64,000 nt of DNA, from contig NZ_SZZN01000001.1 in NCBI RefSeq assembly GCF_006125015.1, forward strand, positions 372,001 to 436,000, written 5' to 3'. Positions 1 to 11,998 of the stretch are shown here, one piece after another (position 1 is the stretch's first letter; each line of letters begins with the position of its first letter). The notes beneath the pieces are model-generated. The model worked only from the letters and a program-made list of their open reading frames with translations, made no database searches and had not been told where the DNA came from. Position numbers and translations under genes: made by a program. The DNA comes from Roseovarius arcticus. Lineage in GTDB: Bacteria; Pseudomonadota; Alphaproteobacteria; Rhodobacterales; Rhodobacteraceae.

Positions 1-1
1 C

Positions 2-925
2 AGCGAGGCCGATACAGCGCCCGCCGCGCCCCAGCCCGACACCACGGCCGAGGCCATCCCCGATCCCGCGCCACAGCCGCCCGCCCAGGCGCAGCAAGCC
101 GAGGTCGCCGATGAGGCCCCGGTCATTGAGCCGCCATCCGAGGACATTGCCGCACTAGTGCCGGAAACCTCACCGCGCCCGCAGCAACGCCCCGCCGAGC
201 GTGTGGCGCCTCAGCAGGTCGACCCGCCAGCGCCCGACAGCACCGTCGATGATGTGGTCCGCGAAGAGGCCGTGCCGGACGAGACCGCCGAGACGCCCCG
301 CGAGGAGGCCGACGCTACCGCGCCTGAGGCTGCCGCGACCGAGATCGTGACGGAGGCCGAAGAGGTCGAAGAGGCCGCGCCGTTGAATTCAGTCCGTCCC
401 AAAACGCGGCCCGAGCAACTGAGGCCAACGCCCCAGCCTGATCCGCAGCCCGAGGCGCAGACCCAGACTGCTGACGCCGCACAGCCAGAGGCGGCTGATC
501 CCGTTCCGGCGCCTGCCACCGACACAAGCAGCGTTGAGGATGCGTTGGCGGCCGCGCTGGGCGGCGCTGCGGACACACCTGAGCCCTCGATCAATGCAGG
601 TCCGCCCCTGACGGCGGGCGAAAAGGATGGCTTGCGCGTCGCCGTTCAAAATTGCTGGAACACAGGCTCGCTTAGCTCTGACGCGCTGAACACCACCGTC
701 ACCGTCGCCTTTGAAATGTCCGAGGACGCGCGCCCAATCGACAGCAGCATTCGTATGCTAGACTCAAGCGGCGGCACCGACGGCTCGGCCAGTCAGGCGT
801 ATGAGGCAGCCCGCCGTGCGATCATCCGTTGCGGCGCGCGCGGCTTTGGCCTACCGGCTGAAAAATATGCGTCTTGGCGCAACGTGGAACTGGTATTCAA
901 CCCTGAGAACATGAGGATCAAATGA
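2..925 (+). CDS. tolA: TolA-like cell-envelope protein, 5' end missing
   Basis: The reading frame is open from the left edge, so the N-terminus and its membrane anchor lie outside the window. What remains is a long Pro/Ala/Glu-rich linker of low complexity (about 190 residues) followed by a compact C-terminal domain of about 95 residues beginning near LRVAVQNCW. That layout, and position directly before tolB and pal, fits TolA, the periplasm-spanning component of the Tol-Pal system that links the inner membrane TolQR motor to TolB and Pal during division. A GTG at 158 could be mistaken for a start, but the frame is coding upstream of it. The stop overlaps the tolB start (ATGA). A TonB-like label is the alternative. 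Confidence 0.85.
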   Translation, partial: SEADTAPAAPQPDTTAEAIPDPAPQPPAQAQQAEVADEAPVIEPPSEDIAALVPETSPRPQQRPAERVAPQQVDPPAPDSTVDDVVREEAVPDETAETPREEADATAPEAAATEIVTEAEEVEEAAPLNSVRPKTRPEQLRPTPQPDPQPEAQTQTADAAQPEAADPVPAPATDTSSVEDALAAALGGAADTPEPSINAGPPLTAGEKDGLRVAVQNCWNTGSLSSDALNTTVTVAFEMSEDARPIDSSIRMLDSSGGTDGSASQAYEAARRAIIRCGARGFGLPAEKYASWRNVELVFNPENMRIK

Positions 926-2244
926 TGGCGCGATTCACGGCCCTGCTGGCCCTTCTTCTGACGACGCTCACTGCCCTTTCTGCCACCGCGCAGAGCGGGC
1001 CTCTCAGGCTTGAGATCACCGAAGGCGTGATTGAGCCCCTGCCATTCGCTGTCCCGGCCTTTGTCGGGACAGGATCGGGCGGTCAGGCGGCGCAAGACAT
1101 ATCGAGCCTCATCTCTGCCGACCTTAGCGGCACCGGCCTGTTCCGGGAAATCCCGGCCAGCGCACATATCAGCCGCATCACCAGCTTTTCCAGCCCGGTG
1201 CAGTTCGCCGATTGGAAGGCGGTCAATGCGCAGGCCCTCGTGACTGGCGCGGTCGATGTGGACGCATCGGGCCGCCTGACCGTCCAATTCCGCGTCTGGG
1301 ATGTCTTTGCCGGCCAAGAGCTGGGCAGCGGGCAACAATTCGTCGGCACTCAGGACGGCTGGCGCCGCATTGCGCACAAGATTGCCGATCAGGTTTATAG
1401 CCGCATTACCGGCGAGGGCGGGTATTTCGACAGCCGCGTCGTCTATGTGGCCGAAACCGGGCCAAAGGATCAGCGTGCCAAGCGGCTCGCGATTATGGAT
1501 TACGACGGTGCGAACACTACCTACCTGACGGATTCGTCGTCGCTGGTGCTGGCGCCGCGCTTCTCGCCCACGGGCGACCGCATTCTCTATACCAGTTACG
1601 AGAGCGGATTTCCCAAGATCTACGTGCTGGACGTGGCCAATGTCAGCCGCCGCCAATTGCCCACCCAAGAGGCCACGATGAGCTTTGCACCCCGTTTTTC
1701 GCCTAACGGGCAGACGGTAGTCTATTCGCTGGAGGCGGGTGGCAACACGGACATCTACACCATGAACATCGGATCGGGTGGCAGCCAGCGCATGACCAGC
1801 GCGCCGTCCATCGAAACCGCGCCCAGCTTTAGCCCCGATGGCGCGCAGATTGTGTTCGAGAGTGACCGCTCGGGCAGCAATCAGCTGTATGTGATGAGTT
1901 CGGGCGGCGGCGAGGCGCGGCGTATCTCAAACGGTGATGGCAATTACGGCACGCCTGTCTGGTCGCCCCGCGGTGATCTGATCGCCTTTACCAAGCAGTC
2001 AAAGAGCCGCTTTCACATCGGCGTCATGCGTACCGACGGCAGCGAAGAGCGTCTGCTAACTGCATCGTTTCTGGACGAGGGGCCGACGTGGGCGCCCAAT
2101 GGCCGCGTCATCATGTTCACCCGCGAGACACAGGGCGAACAGGGGCAGGCAGGGCTTTATTCGGTCGATATTACCGGGCGCAACCTGCGCCGCGTCGACA
2201 CGGCGGGCGCCGCGAGCGATCCGTCGTGGTCGCCGCTGCAATAG
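922..2244 (+). CDS. tolB: Tol-Pal system protein TolB
   Basis: This is a periplasmic beta-propeller protein that binds Pal and TolA and helps keep the outer membrane attached during constriction. The 440-residue length is normal. A Sec signal peptide covers about residues 1-24 (hydrophobic stretch, then ATAQS). After an N-terminal domain of about 150 residues come repeated PD40/WD40-like blades, seen as [35 protein letters not shown] and PTWAPNGR. The start is one of two adjacent ATGs (922 or 925). The first overlaps the tolA stop by 4 bases, implying translational coupling within the tol operon. Confidence 0.97.
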   Translation: MMARFTALLALLLTTLTALSATAQSGPLRLEITEGVIEPLPFAVPAFVGTGSGGQAAQDISSLISADLSGTGLFREIPASAHISRITSFSSPVQFADWKAVNAQALVTGAVDVDASGRLTVQFRVWDVFAGQELGSGQQFVGTQDGWRRIAHKIADQVYSRITGEGGYFDSRVVYVAETGPKDQRAKRLAIMDYDGANTTYLTDSSSLVLAPRFSPTGDRILYTSYESGFPKIYVLDVANVSRRQLPTQEATMSFAPRFSPNGQTVVYSLEAGGNTDIYTMNIGSGGSQRMTSAPSIETAPSFSPDGAQIVFESDRSGSNQLYVMSSGGGEARRISNGDGNYGTPVWSPRGDLIAFTKQSKSRFHIGVMRTDGSEERLLTASFLDEGPTWAPNGRVIMFTRETQGEQGQAGLYSVDITGRNLRRVDTAGAASDPSWSPLQ

Positions 2245-2361
2245 GCGCAGGGCCACATCAGAATTCAGGCGCGCGGCGTTTCCCTTGGGCCGCGCGCTGT
2301 GATAGATAAAACAAAACGACACGCGCAGTCTGCGCACCCCAACTTACCGCGAGGCAACAGC

Positions 2362-2880
2362 ATGACTTTACTCAAGACGATGATCCTTATCTGCGCCGGC
2401 CTGTCACTGGCGGCATGTACCAATCCTGACCGCTTCGGCGACGACGCTGCCGGGCTAAATGGTGGCATTGGCGCGAATGGCGCTGGTATGGCTGGCTCGG
2501 CCAGCGATCCGACCTCGCCTGCGTATTTCCAGCAGACTGTCGGCGACCGGATCCTGTTTGTGATCGACACCTACAACCTGACGCCCGACGCACAGCGCAC
2601 GCTGGACGGACAGGCGCAATGGCTGCTGACGAACCGCGACTATAATGCGGTGGTTGAGGGCCACGCGGACGAGCAAGGCACACGTGAATACAACCTCGCG
2701 TTGGGCGCGCGTCGCGCCAATTCGGTGCAGGAATATCTGCTGACCCAAGGCGTACCCGCCTCGCGGCTGCGCACCGTCAGCTATGGCAAAGAGCGCCCGA
2801 TCGAGATTTGCAGCAACGAGGCGTGCTATGCCCAGAACCGCCGCGCCGTGACGGTCATTTCCGCCTCGCCCAACAGCTAA
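2362..2880 (+). CDS. pal: Peptidoglycan-associated lipoprotein Pal
   Basis: This outer-membrane lipoprotein grips peptidoglycan through its OmpA-like domain. From the ATG at 2362 the protein is 172 residues, with a type II signal peptide ending in the lipobox LAAC (Cys19 acylated). The OmpA domain fills the C-terminal two thirds, and the peptidoglycan-binding signature GHADEQGTREYNLALGARRA is clear. An upstream in-frame start at 2299 would bury the signal peptide behind 21 charged residues, so 2362 is preferred. It sits between tolB and cpoB, as in other proteobacteria. Confidence 0.97.
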   Translation: MTLLKTMILICAGLSLAACTNPDRFGDDAAGLNGGIGANGAGMAGSASDPTSPAYFQQTVGDRILFVIDTYNLTPDAQRTLDGQAQWLLTNRDYNAVVEGHADEQGTREYNLALGARRANSVQEYLLTQGVPASRLRTVSYGKERPIEICSNEACYAQNRRAVTVISASPNS

Positions 2881-2914
2881 GTCCCTGAAACGATCCTAAG
2901 TACCGGAGCCTCCC

Positions 2915-3751
2915 ATGCGCCGCATCGCCGCACTGATACTGACAGCCACCATCGCCCTAGCCGCGCCCGCCCATGCGCAAGGCAAGTCCGAGACGCTGGC
3001 CGATATCCGGCAGGAGCTCTCGGTGCTCTATGTCGAGGTGCAAAAACTGCGCCGCGAACTCAGCACGACAGGCGCGACAGGCCAGTTGAACGTGTCCGGC
3101 TCGGTACTTGACCGGGTCGGCGCGATCGAGGGCGAATTGCAGCGCCTGACCGCCCGCACCGAAGAGATGCAACAACGTATAGACCGGGTGGTCAGCGACG
3201 GCACCAACCGTGTTGGCGATTTGGAGTTCCGGCTGGTTGAGCTAGAGGGAGGCGACACGTCAAAACTGGGCGAGACGACGACACTGGGCGGCGGTGACCT
3301 GCCATCATCCGGAGGTGTTTCCGCAATTCAGCCAGCGCAGACCGACACCCCCTTGATTGAGCCTATGGCGGTCGGCGAAAAGGCCGATTTCGATGCTGCC
3401 GAGGCTGCGATGACGTCAGGTGACAATACGGACGCGGTGCAGAAATACACAAACTTTCTGGATAACTACCCGGGCAGCCCGCTTGCCCCGCGTGCCTTTC
3501 TTGCGCGCGGCAAGGCGCTTGAGGCGGGCGGCGATATGAAGCAAGCAGCAAAGTCCTATCTCGACGGATTTTCGGCGGACAAGGCCGGACCGGACGCGCC
3601 CGAGGCGCTTTATCGGCTTGGCCGCGCATTGGGCAAGCTGAACCAGCGCGATGCCGCCTGCCAGACACTGCGCGAGGTTGAGACACGTTTTACTGGGACC
3701 GTCCCCGCGAATGACGCCCGCGTTGAAATGCAAACCCTCGCCTGCCAGTGA
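2915..3751 (+). CDS. cpoB: Tol-Pal cell-division coordinator CpoB (YbgF)
   Basis: This 278-residue periplasmic protein has a signal peptide (residues 1-21, ending AHAQ), a heptad-rich coiled-coil stretch (about 25-100, many Leu/Arg/Glu) that in the family mediates trimerisation, a low-complexity linker with Gly/Ser/Thr, and a C-terminal TPR-like region from about residue 155 (FDAAEAAMTSGD onward). CpoB/YbgF coordinates outer-membrane constriction with septal peptidoglycan synthesis and contacts TolA. The stop overlaps the GTG start of tilS (GTGA). Confidence 0.93.
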   Translation: MRRIAALILTATIALAAPAHAQGKSETLADIRQELSVLYVEVQKLRRELSTTGATGQLNVSGSVLDRVGAIEGELQRLTARTEEMQQRIDRVVSDGTNRVGDLEFRLVELEGGDTSKLGETTTLGGGDLPSSGGVSAIQPAQTDTPLIEPMAVGEKADFDAAEAAMTSGDNTDAVQKYTNFLDNYPGSPLAPRAFLARGKALEAGGDMKQAAKSYLDGFSADKAGPDAPEALYRLGRALGKLNQRDAACQTLREVETRFTGTVPANDARVEMQTLACQ

Positions 3752-4998
3752 GCGCCAAAGGCGTGCGCAGCGGTGATTTGCACACGCTAATTTCGACCCA
3801 TTTTCAGAACGATACCCGCCCGCTCGGAATTGCCGTGTCGGGCGGTAGCGATTCGCTTGCGCTACTGCATTTGATGGCCGAATGGCGCGGTGCTCCGCTG
3901 CGTTGCGTGACTGTAGATCATGGCCTGCGCGCCGCGTCGGCGGGGGAGGCGGCGCAGGTCGCAGACATCTGCGCGGGGCTAGGCATTCCGCATGATACAT
4001 TGGAATGGACTGGCTGGGACGGGCAAGGGAACCTGCCCGCGGCCGCCCGCGTTGCGCGCTATGCGCTGATGGCAAATTGGGCGCAGGATCGCGGCCTTGA
4101 CGGGATTGCGCTGGGCCATACGGCGGATGACGTAGCCGAAACATTGCTGATGCGCCTGGCCCGGCGCGCCGGGGTGGACGGGCTGGCTGCTATGCAGGCA
4201 CGGCGGCAAGAGGGCGGGGTGACGCTGCACCGCCCACTTTTGCATGCGCACCGCGCCGACTTACGCAGCTATCTGGACGCCAGGGCAATCGCTTGGATCG
4301 ACGATCCGACAAACACGGACGCGCGCTATCGCCGGACGCAGACCCGCCGCGCGCTAGAAGCTCTGGCGCCGGCCTGTATAACTGCCGACGCGCTATCGGA
4401 CGTCGCGCACCACCTGCGCGAGGCGAGCGACACGCTGGGCTATTATGCGGCGCGAGAGGTGGCGCAAATCGCCAGCTTTGAACATGGCGACCTGCTGCTT
4501 GAGGCTGCCCCCTTTGGCGCACTGCGCCCTGATATCGCGCGGCGCATTCTGCAAGCCGGGCTTGGCTGGATCACCGGGCCGGGCTACGGCGCGCGCGGGC
4601 CTGACGTGACGCGGATGCTGGCGCGCCTTGATGCCGGGCAGGGCGGTACGCTGGCGGGCTGCCGGATCACACAAAGCGGTGGCAGTATCCGTCTGGCGCG
4701 CGAATTTGCCGCAATTGCCGCAGAGCGCGTTCCGCAGGGCGCGCTGTGGGACAATCGATGGCATCTAGATGGCCCGGCTGTAGAGGGCGCGGCGGTGGGC
4801 GCGCTCGGGCCTGATGGGCGCAAAATGTGCGCAGAGTGGCGCGAAAGCGGCCTTCCTGCCCATTCGGTTGATACCACTCCCGCGCTCTGGATCGGCCAGA
4901 CGCTGGTGGCTGCCCCGCTCGCCGGATATGCAAATGGGATGTCCGCCCGGCTGGATCGTACTGCCGCTGATTTGCAAGCTGTGCTATTATCGCATTGA
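3748..4998 (+). CDS. tilS: tRNA(Ile)-lysidine synthetase TilS
   Basis: TilS modifies C34 of the CAU-anticodon isoleucine tRNA to lysidine using ATP and lysine, which switches both codon and amino-acid identity; it is essential in most bacteria. The N-type ATP-pyrophosphatase loop SGGSDS lies at residues 31-36, followed by the VDHGLR segment and the GHTADDVAETLLMRL motif typical of the family. The 416 residues fit a TilS with a short C-terminal domain. The start is GTG at 3748, within the cpoB stop. In Rhodobacterales it typically lies between cpoB and ftsH, as here. Confidence 0.96.
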   Translation: MSAKGVRSGDLHTLISTHFQNDTRPLGIAVSGGSDSLALLHLMAEWRGAPLRCVTVDHGLRAASAGEAAQVADICAGLGIPHDTLEWTGWDGQGNLPAAARVARYALMANWAQDRGLDGIALGHTADDVAETLLMRLARRAGVDGLAAMQARRQEGGVTLHRPLLHAHRADLRSYLDARAIAWIDDPTNTDARYRRTQTRRALEALAPACITADALSDVAHHLREASDTLGYYAAREVAQIASFEHGDLLLEAAPFGALRPDIARRILQAGLGWITGPGYGARGPDVTRMLARLDAGQGGTLAGCRITQSGGSIRLAREFAAIAAERVPQGALWDNRWHLDGPAVEGAAVGALGPDGRKMCAEWRESGLPAHSVDTTPALWIGQTLVAAPLAGYANGMSARLDRTAADLQAVLLSH

Positions 4999-5077
4999 AG
5001 ATGGGGACATGATCTCTATTTAAGACATAACGCCCGCGTGCTATGTGCCGGGCTTCCGAAAGTTTAGGAGAGATTCC

Positions 5078-6993
<1,916 letters not shown>

Positions 6994-6997
<4 letters not shown>

Positions 6998-7785
6998 CCA
7001 CGACCGAAAATCCCGCAAAAACTGACTGGAATCCGCGCGCTTATGCGCGGTTTCAGGATTTGCGCCTTCGCCCTGCGATGGACCTGCTGAATGCAGTTGA
7101 CCAGATGGGTGCGGGCGACGTGGTCGATTTGGGCTGCGGCGGCGGCCAGATGGGCACCGCATTGGCCGAGCGCGCCATGGGCCGCGACGTAATCGGCGTC
7201 GATGCATCGCCGGCTATGCTCGAAAAGGCGCGCCAGTCGCGCGGCTACAGCAGCCTTGGGCGGGCCGATATCCGCGAATGGCATCCGCGCCGTGCGCCTG
7301 GCCTGATTTATTCAAATGCTGTTCTGCACTGGTTGGATGATCACGCCACTCTGATGCCGCGACTCGCTGCGATGTTGGGCAAAGGCGGCACGTTGGCCGT
7401 GCAGTTGCCGCACCAGAATAATGCGCCGTCGCATCGGATGTGGCTGTCTCTGGCCGAAGATTTGTTTCCGGGCAGGATTGATATGGGCGCGGGCCCGGGC
7501 ACCCTGTCGCCTGTCGAGTATGACGTTTTACTGGCGCACAAGGGCCGTTTTCGCCTGTGGGAAACTGAATATTACCAGCGGCTGAGCGCCGACGCCGAGA
7601 GCCATCCCGTGCGGCGCTATACCGAAAGTACATACGCGCGCCCCGTTCTGGATGCGCTGGACGAGGACGAGCGTGCGGCCCTGATCGCCCGCTACGAGGG
7701 GGTCATGCGCAGTGCCTATCCTGTGCGCCGTGACGGATCGGTCTTGTTTCCGTTTCGGCGGTTGTTCTTTACGCTGACGGTTTGA
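6994..7785 (+). CDS. tam: Trans-aconitate 2-methyltransferase-like SAM methyltransferase
   Basis: This 263-residue class I SAM-dependent methyltransferase has motif [10 protein letters not shown] near residue 45, an acidic motif II ([15 protein letters not shown]) and a later [10 protein letters not shown] segment, which together resemble trans-aconitate methyltransferase Tam. Tam detoxifies trans-aconitate, an aconitase inhibitor formed from cis-aconitate. The start is a GTG overlapping the ftsH stop (GTGA). The substrate call rests on overall resemblance; the methyltransferase fold is certain. Confidence 0.8.
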
Positions 7786-7912
7786 TGCACCTGCCCTAGA
7801 ACCCTCTGGCTATGCACGATCCCGATGGGCGGCATCACCAATCTGCGTTTGACAGACCCGCGCAGGCGGCGAAGATGTCGCTCTACATGCCACGTTGCCG
7901 GAGCCTGCATAT

Positions 7913-8497
7913 ATGTCTGCCCAAAAATTGACCGCCTACACCGCCCGCATTGTATGGCTGGGCACGGTGCCTGAGGCGCGCGATAACATCCGCTCGGCAC
8001 CGCGCGATGCGGTGGAGTTGAGCTATGCCGGGGTGGCAGGCGAAATGCACTCGGGGCTAACGCGCCCATCATGCGTGCGCGTCAAGACGCAGTATCCCCA
8101 AGGCACCGAGATTGCCAATACCCGCCAACTGAGTATCGTGTCGACCGAGGAACTGGCAGAGATCGCGCAGCGCATGGATATGGCTGCGATAGACCCCGCA
8201 TGGCTGGGCGCGTCGATGGTGATCGAGGGTATTCCCGACTTCACGCATGTCGCCCCGTCGGCGCGGCTTCAAGGGCCGGACGGTGCGTCGCTTGTGATCG
8301 ACATGCACAACCGTCCCTGCCTTTATCCAGCCCGCGAGATCGACAAGGATCATCCGGGCCGCGGCCCCAAGTTCAAGACTGCGGCCAAGGGACGGCGCGG
8401 TGTGACAGCCTGGGTTGAACGTGAGGGCCGCATGGCACTGGGGGATCGTCTGCGCCTTTTTGTGCCCGATCAACGGGCGTGGGCGCCCGATCGGTAA
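7913..8497 (+). CDS. MOSC domain-containing protein
   Basis: This 194-residue protein is built around a MOSC domain (molybdenum-cofactor sulfurase C-terminal family), seen in the LSYAGVAGEMHSGLTRPSC segment, in NTRQLSIVS and in the end region GRRGVTAWVEREG. MOSC proteins bind sulfur or Moco-linked groups; in single-domain bacterial members the substrate is usually unknown. The ATG at 7913 is chosen over a TTG at 7895 because the family begins close to the first beta-strand (KLTAYTARIVWLG). It stands alone in its orientation, with no operon partner evident. Confidence 0.8.
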   Translation: MSAQKLTAYTARIVWLGTVPEARDNIRSAPRDAVELSYAGVAGEMHSGLTRPSCVRVKTQYPQGTEIANTRQLSIVSTEELAEIAQRMDMAAIDPAWLGASMVIEGIPDFTHVAPSARLQGPDGASLVIDMHNRPCLYPAREIDKDHPGRGPKFKTAAKGRRGVTAWVEREGRMALGDRLRLFVPDQRAWAPDR

Positions 8498-8517
8498 GGC
8501 TGTTCAGTCCGGCGCAT

Positions 8518-9360
8518 CTATAAAGCCAGATAGCCGATTGCCGCGAAGGTCAGCAGGACGCCGCCCCACTGGCCGGGCGTCATCCGCTCGCGCAATATCG
8601 CCCAAGCCAAGATGACCGTGATCATGCCAAACGTCGACGCAGCGACAGACGCGAATTCGGGCCGCGCCATGCCTGCGGCTGCGATCACGATGCCCAGAGC
8701 GATGCAATCCAACGCCCCCATAAGGGCAAGCAGCGGCCACGTCCCGCGCGCGGGCAAGCGGATGCCGCCCGTGGCCGCCAGCAGGGTTGTGGCGAATACC
8801 ACGGCGGCAAGGCGCGTGACCATGATCACCTGCACTTCGCTGCCCGCATGTGCGGCGGCCTGCCCCAGAGCAAAGGTGGCAGCAAAGGCCGCGCCGCCTA
8901 ATATTGCCCAGAGGATCGCCGCACGCTTGTTTGCGCTGCCGCCGTCCTCGCCAACCAGAAAACCAACAATCGCGACCCCGGCAACAACGGCGCCCACTGC
9001 CAGCCACTGATCAAATGGCACAGCCTGTCCGGCCATCGCGGCCCAGCCGACTGAAAGCACTGGATAGGCACCAATGATGGGCGCGACGAGGCGCACTGGC
9101 CCAATCGCGAACGCATTGTATAGGCCCACGTATGCGAGCGTGAAGGTCACGCCGCTGGCGCCGGCAAGCGCGGTCGCGCGCACGGTCATGTCGGCCCAGT
9201 TGCCAGCAAAGAGGGTGGCTGGTGCCATGATCAGTGTTCCGATGATCAGCACAGTCGTTAGCGCTGGCAATATGCCGCCGCGCTGCGAGACAAAGCGAAC
9301 GCAGATGTCGTGAATACCCCAGCAGAGCGCGGCGATGAGGCCAAAGACGAGAGACGCCAT
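8518..9360 (-). CDS. EamA/DMT-family membrane transporter
   Basis: This 280-residue protein of the drug/metabolite transporter superfamily has about ten hydrophobic segments in two EamA repeats of five. The frame extends further upstream, but the family start is the ATG at 9360 (MASLVFGLIAALCWGIHD). That ATG overlaps the stop of the tiny upstream gene by one base (TGATG), so the two are probably translationally coupled. Substrates of such exporters (amino acids, metabolites, toxic compounds) cannot be read from sequence. Confidence 0.85.
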   Translation of the reverse strand: MASLVFGLIAALCWGIHDICVRFVSQRGGILPALTTVLIIGTLIMAPATLFAGNWADMTVRATALAGASGVTFTLAYVGLYNAFAIGPVRLVAPIIGAYPVLSVGWAAMAGQAVPFDQWLAVGAVVAGVAIVGFLVGEDGGSANKRAAILWAILGGAAFAATFALGQAAAHAGSEVQVIMVTRLAAVVFATTLLAATGGIRLPARGTWPLLALMGALDCIALGIVIAAAGMARPEFASVAASTFGMITVILAWAILRERMTPGQWGGVLLTFAAIGYLAL

Positions 9361-9530
9361 CAGCGCGGATTGCGAAAGAAAGGGATCATGAAAACGAGGC
9401 ACGCAACCAGAAAGAAGAGGGAGCCGAACATTGCCCAGAAATGCCCGATGCTGGCGATGCAGAATCCGATCGCCGAGATCACAAATAACACCCAGCCGAG
9501 AAAATTGATTTGATGGTCGCTCATGTTCAT
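9360..9530 (-). CDS. Small two-helix membrane protein
   Basis: This is a 56-residue open frame that starts at the ATG at 9530 (or at 9524, two codons later) and ends with a TGA overlapping the EamA start. The protein begins MNMSDHQINFLGW and has two hydrophobic stretches (about residues 10-29 and 32-50) before a basic end (FFRNPR). The tight overlap, consistent membrane composition and shared strand argue it is real and expressed with the transporter. No family was recognised. Confidence 0.55.
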   Translation of the reverse strand: MNMSDHQINFLGWVLFVISAIGFCIASIGHFWAMFGSLFFLVACLVFMIPFFRNPR

Positions 9531-9593
9531 GCAGGCTCTTGTTGATTGGGGGTATCTTTCGAGATATTCTCAAGGTTAAATAATTATTCCACA

Positions 9594-9610
9594 GATGCAA
9601 TTGCTGCATC
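9594..9610. promoter_or_regulatory. Short palindrome upstream of tdm
   Basis: GATGCA at 9594-9599 and TGCATC at 9605-9610 form a perfect 6-bp inverted repeat around ATTGC, 18 bases before the tdm ATG and directly before its GGGGAGGTGG ribosome-binding region. It could be an operator or a small 5'-end stem-loop. No match to the palindromes elsewhere in the island was seen. Confidence 0.35.
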
Positions 9611-9628
9611 GATTGGGGAGGTGGAACG

Positions 9629-11998
9629 ATGCTCGACGATAACTACGCAAGGGTCCAGCCCGGGCCGCCGCGCCCTAGCAAAATAATCGAACCAAGCGTA
9701 TTTTCGATGCCGCCCGGCGTCGAGCGATACGTGATCGAAGGCGGCGGTGCTATGCTGATTCGCATCGAGGCTGGCGATCGTTTCACAATCATCAATGACG
9801 AGGGCGGCCAGCCTTGCGAGGTGGTCGCGGCAGATGAAAAAGGCGTGATCGACCCTGCCATCATCGGCGGCGCACCCAATAGCGATGCGTCGGGACTGAA
9901 GGCTCTTTTGACCGCCAACGACCAGTCGCTGCGCGGCCTGCGTATGGGGCTGGAGGCGCGGGGACTGGACCTGTCAAAGGCGCGCGCACACCGATTCTGG
10001 GATGCCAGCACACCTGCCAAGTCTGAACAAAGCTTCGCGGTAGAGCGTGACGGTATCCTGATCGTCGCGGCGCCCGGCGGCGCGATGGACCTTGAGGCCC
10101 AAGATACGGTAACGCCGCTGACCGTGATGGTGACCCGCGCCGTTATCAAGCGGCTGGCAAAGTTTGCGCTGCCTGATCCGCTGGCTGACCCGCTGCAAAG
10201 CATCCGGGTGCATAGCGCCACCGCCGTATCGTATTTCGTCAAGGCGGGCGACTACATCCAGATTCAAGATGTGGATGGCCGCCAATGCACAGATTTTGAG
10301 TGCTTTTCCGCGTCCAAACTGGACAAGGGGATCGAGCACGCACTCGATGTAACGACCACGCGCACCTTGATGGGCCACGCCTATCCAATGCCCGGCCTGC
10401 ACGCAAAGTATTACGATCAGGAGATGCTGCCTCTGGTCGAGGTGGTTCAGGACACCTGCGGGCGCCACGATGCCTTCGCGATGGCCTGCTCGGAGAAATA
10501 TTACAACGATATTGGCTATCCCGGTCACGTGAACTGCTCGACCAATTTCAACAACGCTCTGAAGGACTATAACGTTGCCGCGCGGATCGGCTGGATGGCG
10601 ATCAACTTCTTCTTCAACACCAGCATCGACGATCACGGCGTGATGTACACGGACGAGCCTTGGTCGCGCCCCGGCGACTATGTGCTGCTACGTGCGTTGA
10701 CCGATATCGTCTGCGTCAGTTCTGCCTGCCCAGACGATACAACCGTCGCCAATGGGTGGAATCCGACCGACATTCACATTCGCACCTATAGCGGCGAAGA
10801 AAAATTCTCGCGGGCAATAGCATTCCGCCCAACACCCAATTCAGAGGCCAAGATGACCAAAGAAACCGGATTTCACGAGAGCTTTTCAAAACTGACGCGT
10901 AATTTCGTGGAGTATAACGGTTATTGGCTGCCCAGTTGCTTTGGTGAGACCGGCCCGATTGAGGAATACTGGGCCTGCCGCAAAGCGTGCGCAATCATGG
11001 ATCTTAGCCCGCTGCGCAAGTTCGAAATTCTGGGCCCTGACGCTGAAAAGCTGTGCCAGTACGTTTTCACGCGCAACATGAAGACGCTGGCCGTCGGCGG
11101 AGTGGTTTATACCGCGATGTGCTATGAACATGGCGGCATGATCGACGACGGCACCGTGTTCCGCTTGGGGCAGGACAATTTCCGCTGGATCGGTGGCACG
11201 GATTACGGCGGAGAGTGGATCCGCGAGATCGCGGAAAAGCTGGAGCTGAAGGTGCTGATCCGCTCATCCACCGACCAGTTGCACAACGTCGCTATTCAGG
11301 GCCCCAACAGCCGCGATCTGCTGCGCAAGTTGGTCTGGACTGCGCCGCACAACCCCGAGTTTGACCAGTTGGGTTGGTTCCGATTTACCCCAGCGCGCCT
11401 GCACAATGAGACGGGCACCGCCTTTGTCGTATCACGCACAGGCTATACCGGTGAGCTGGGGTACGAGGTGATGTGCCACCCCAAGGACTGCGCCGAGATC
11501 TTCAATGCCATCTGGGAGACCGGCCAAGAGTTCGGGATCAAGCCGATGGGTCTGGAGGCACTGGATATGGTGCGTATCGAGGCTGGTCTGATCTTTGCTG
11601 GCTATGATTTTTCCGATCAAACTGACCCGTTTGAGGCGGGTATCGGATTTACCGTGCCGCTGAAATCCAAAGAGGATGATTTCATCGGCCGCGACGCCCT
11701 GATCCGCCGCAAGGAGCATCCGGTGCGCAAAATGGTCGGGCTGGAAATCGACAGCCAAGTGCAGGTGTCACACGGCGATTGCATCCATATCGGGCGCGCG
11801 CAAATCGGTGAAGTGACGTCGTCGATGATCTCGCCTCTGCTGGGCAAGAACATCGCACTGGCCCGCGTGGACGTAACGCACGCCGAGTTCGGGACTGAGG
11901 TCGAAGTTGGCAAACTTGACGGACATCAAAAACGACTGCCCGCAACTATTGTACCCTTTGCGGCATACGATCCCAAAAAGGAACGCCCCAGATCATGA
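9629..11998 (+). CDS. tdm: Trimethylamine N-oxide demethylase Tdm
   Basis: Tdm converts TMAO to dimethylamine and formaldehyde, the formaldehyde being channelled to tetrahydrofolate. The 789 residues show the expected two-part architecture: an N-terminal DUF1989 (urea-carboxylase-associated-like) metal-binding half, with conserved Cys in RQCTDFECF, VQDTCGRHD, HVNCSTNF and IVCVSSACPDD, and from about residue 430 a GcvT-like tetrahydrofolate-binding half (SRTGYTGELGYEVMC). Zinc/iron binding by the Cys cluster is known for the family; individual ligands are not assigned here. Neighbouring tmm, dmm and tmo genes support the call. The stop overlaps the globin start (ATGA). Confidence 0.93.
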   Translation: MLDDNYARVQPGPPRPSKIIEPSVFSMPPGVERYVIEGGGAMLIRIEAGDRFTIINDEGGQPCEVVAADEKGVIDPAIIGGAPNSDASGLKALLTANDQSLRGLRMGLEARGLDLSKARAHRFWDASTPAKSEQSFAVERDGILIVAAPGGAMDLEAQDTVTPLTVMVTRAVIKRLAKFALPDPLADPLQSIRVHSATAVSYFVKAGDYIQIQDVDGRQCTDFECFSASKLDKGIEHALDVTTTRTLMGHAYPMPGLHAKYYDQEMLPLVEVVQDTCGRHDAFAMACSEKYYNDIGYPGHVNCSTNFNNALKDYNVAARIGWMAINFFFNTSIDDHGVMYTDEPWSRPGDYVLLRALTDIVCVSSACPDDTTVANGWNPTDIHIRTYSGEEKFSRAIAFRPTPNSEAKMTKETGFHESFSKLTRNFVEYNGYWLPSCFGETGPIEEYWACRKACAIMDLSPLRKFEILGPDAEKLCQYVFTRNMKTLAVGGVVYTAMCYEHGGMIDDGTVFRLGQDNFRWIGGTDYGGEWIREIAEKLELKVLIRSSTDQLHNVAIQGPNSRDLLRKLVWTAPHNPEFDQLGWFRFTPARLHNETGTAFVVSRTGYTGELGYEVMCHPKDCAEIFNAIWETGQEFGIKPMGLEALDMVRIEAGLIFAGYDFSDQTDPFEAGIGFTVPLKSKEDDFIGRDALIRRKEHPVRKMVGLEIDSQVQVSHGDCIHIGRAQIGEVTSSMISPLLGKNIALARVDVTHAEFGTEVEVGKLDGHQKRLPATIVPFAAYDPKKERPRS

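Noticed and set aside
793..1668. 291-codon minus-strand frame across tolB
   Set aside because: Antisense shadow of tolB, with no ribosome-binding site or recognisable domain.
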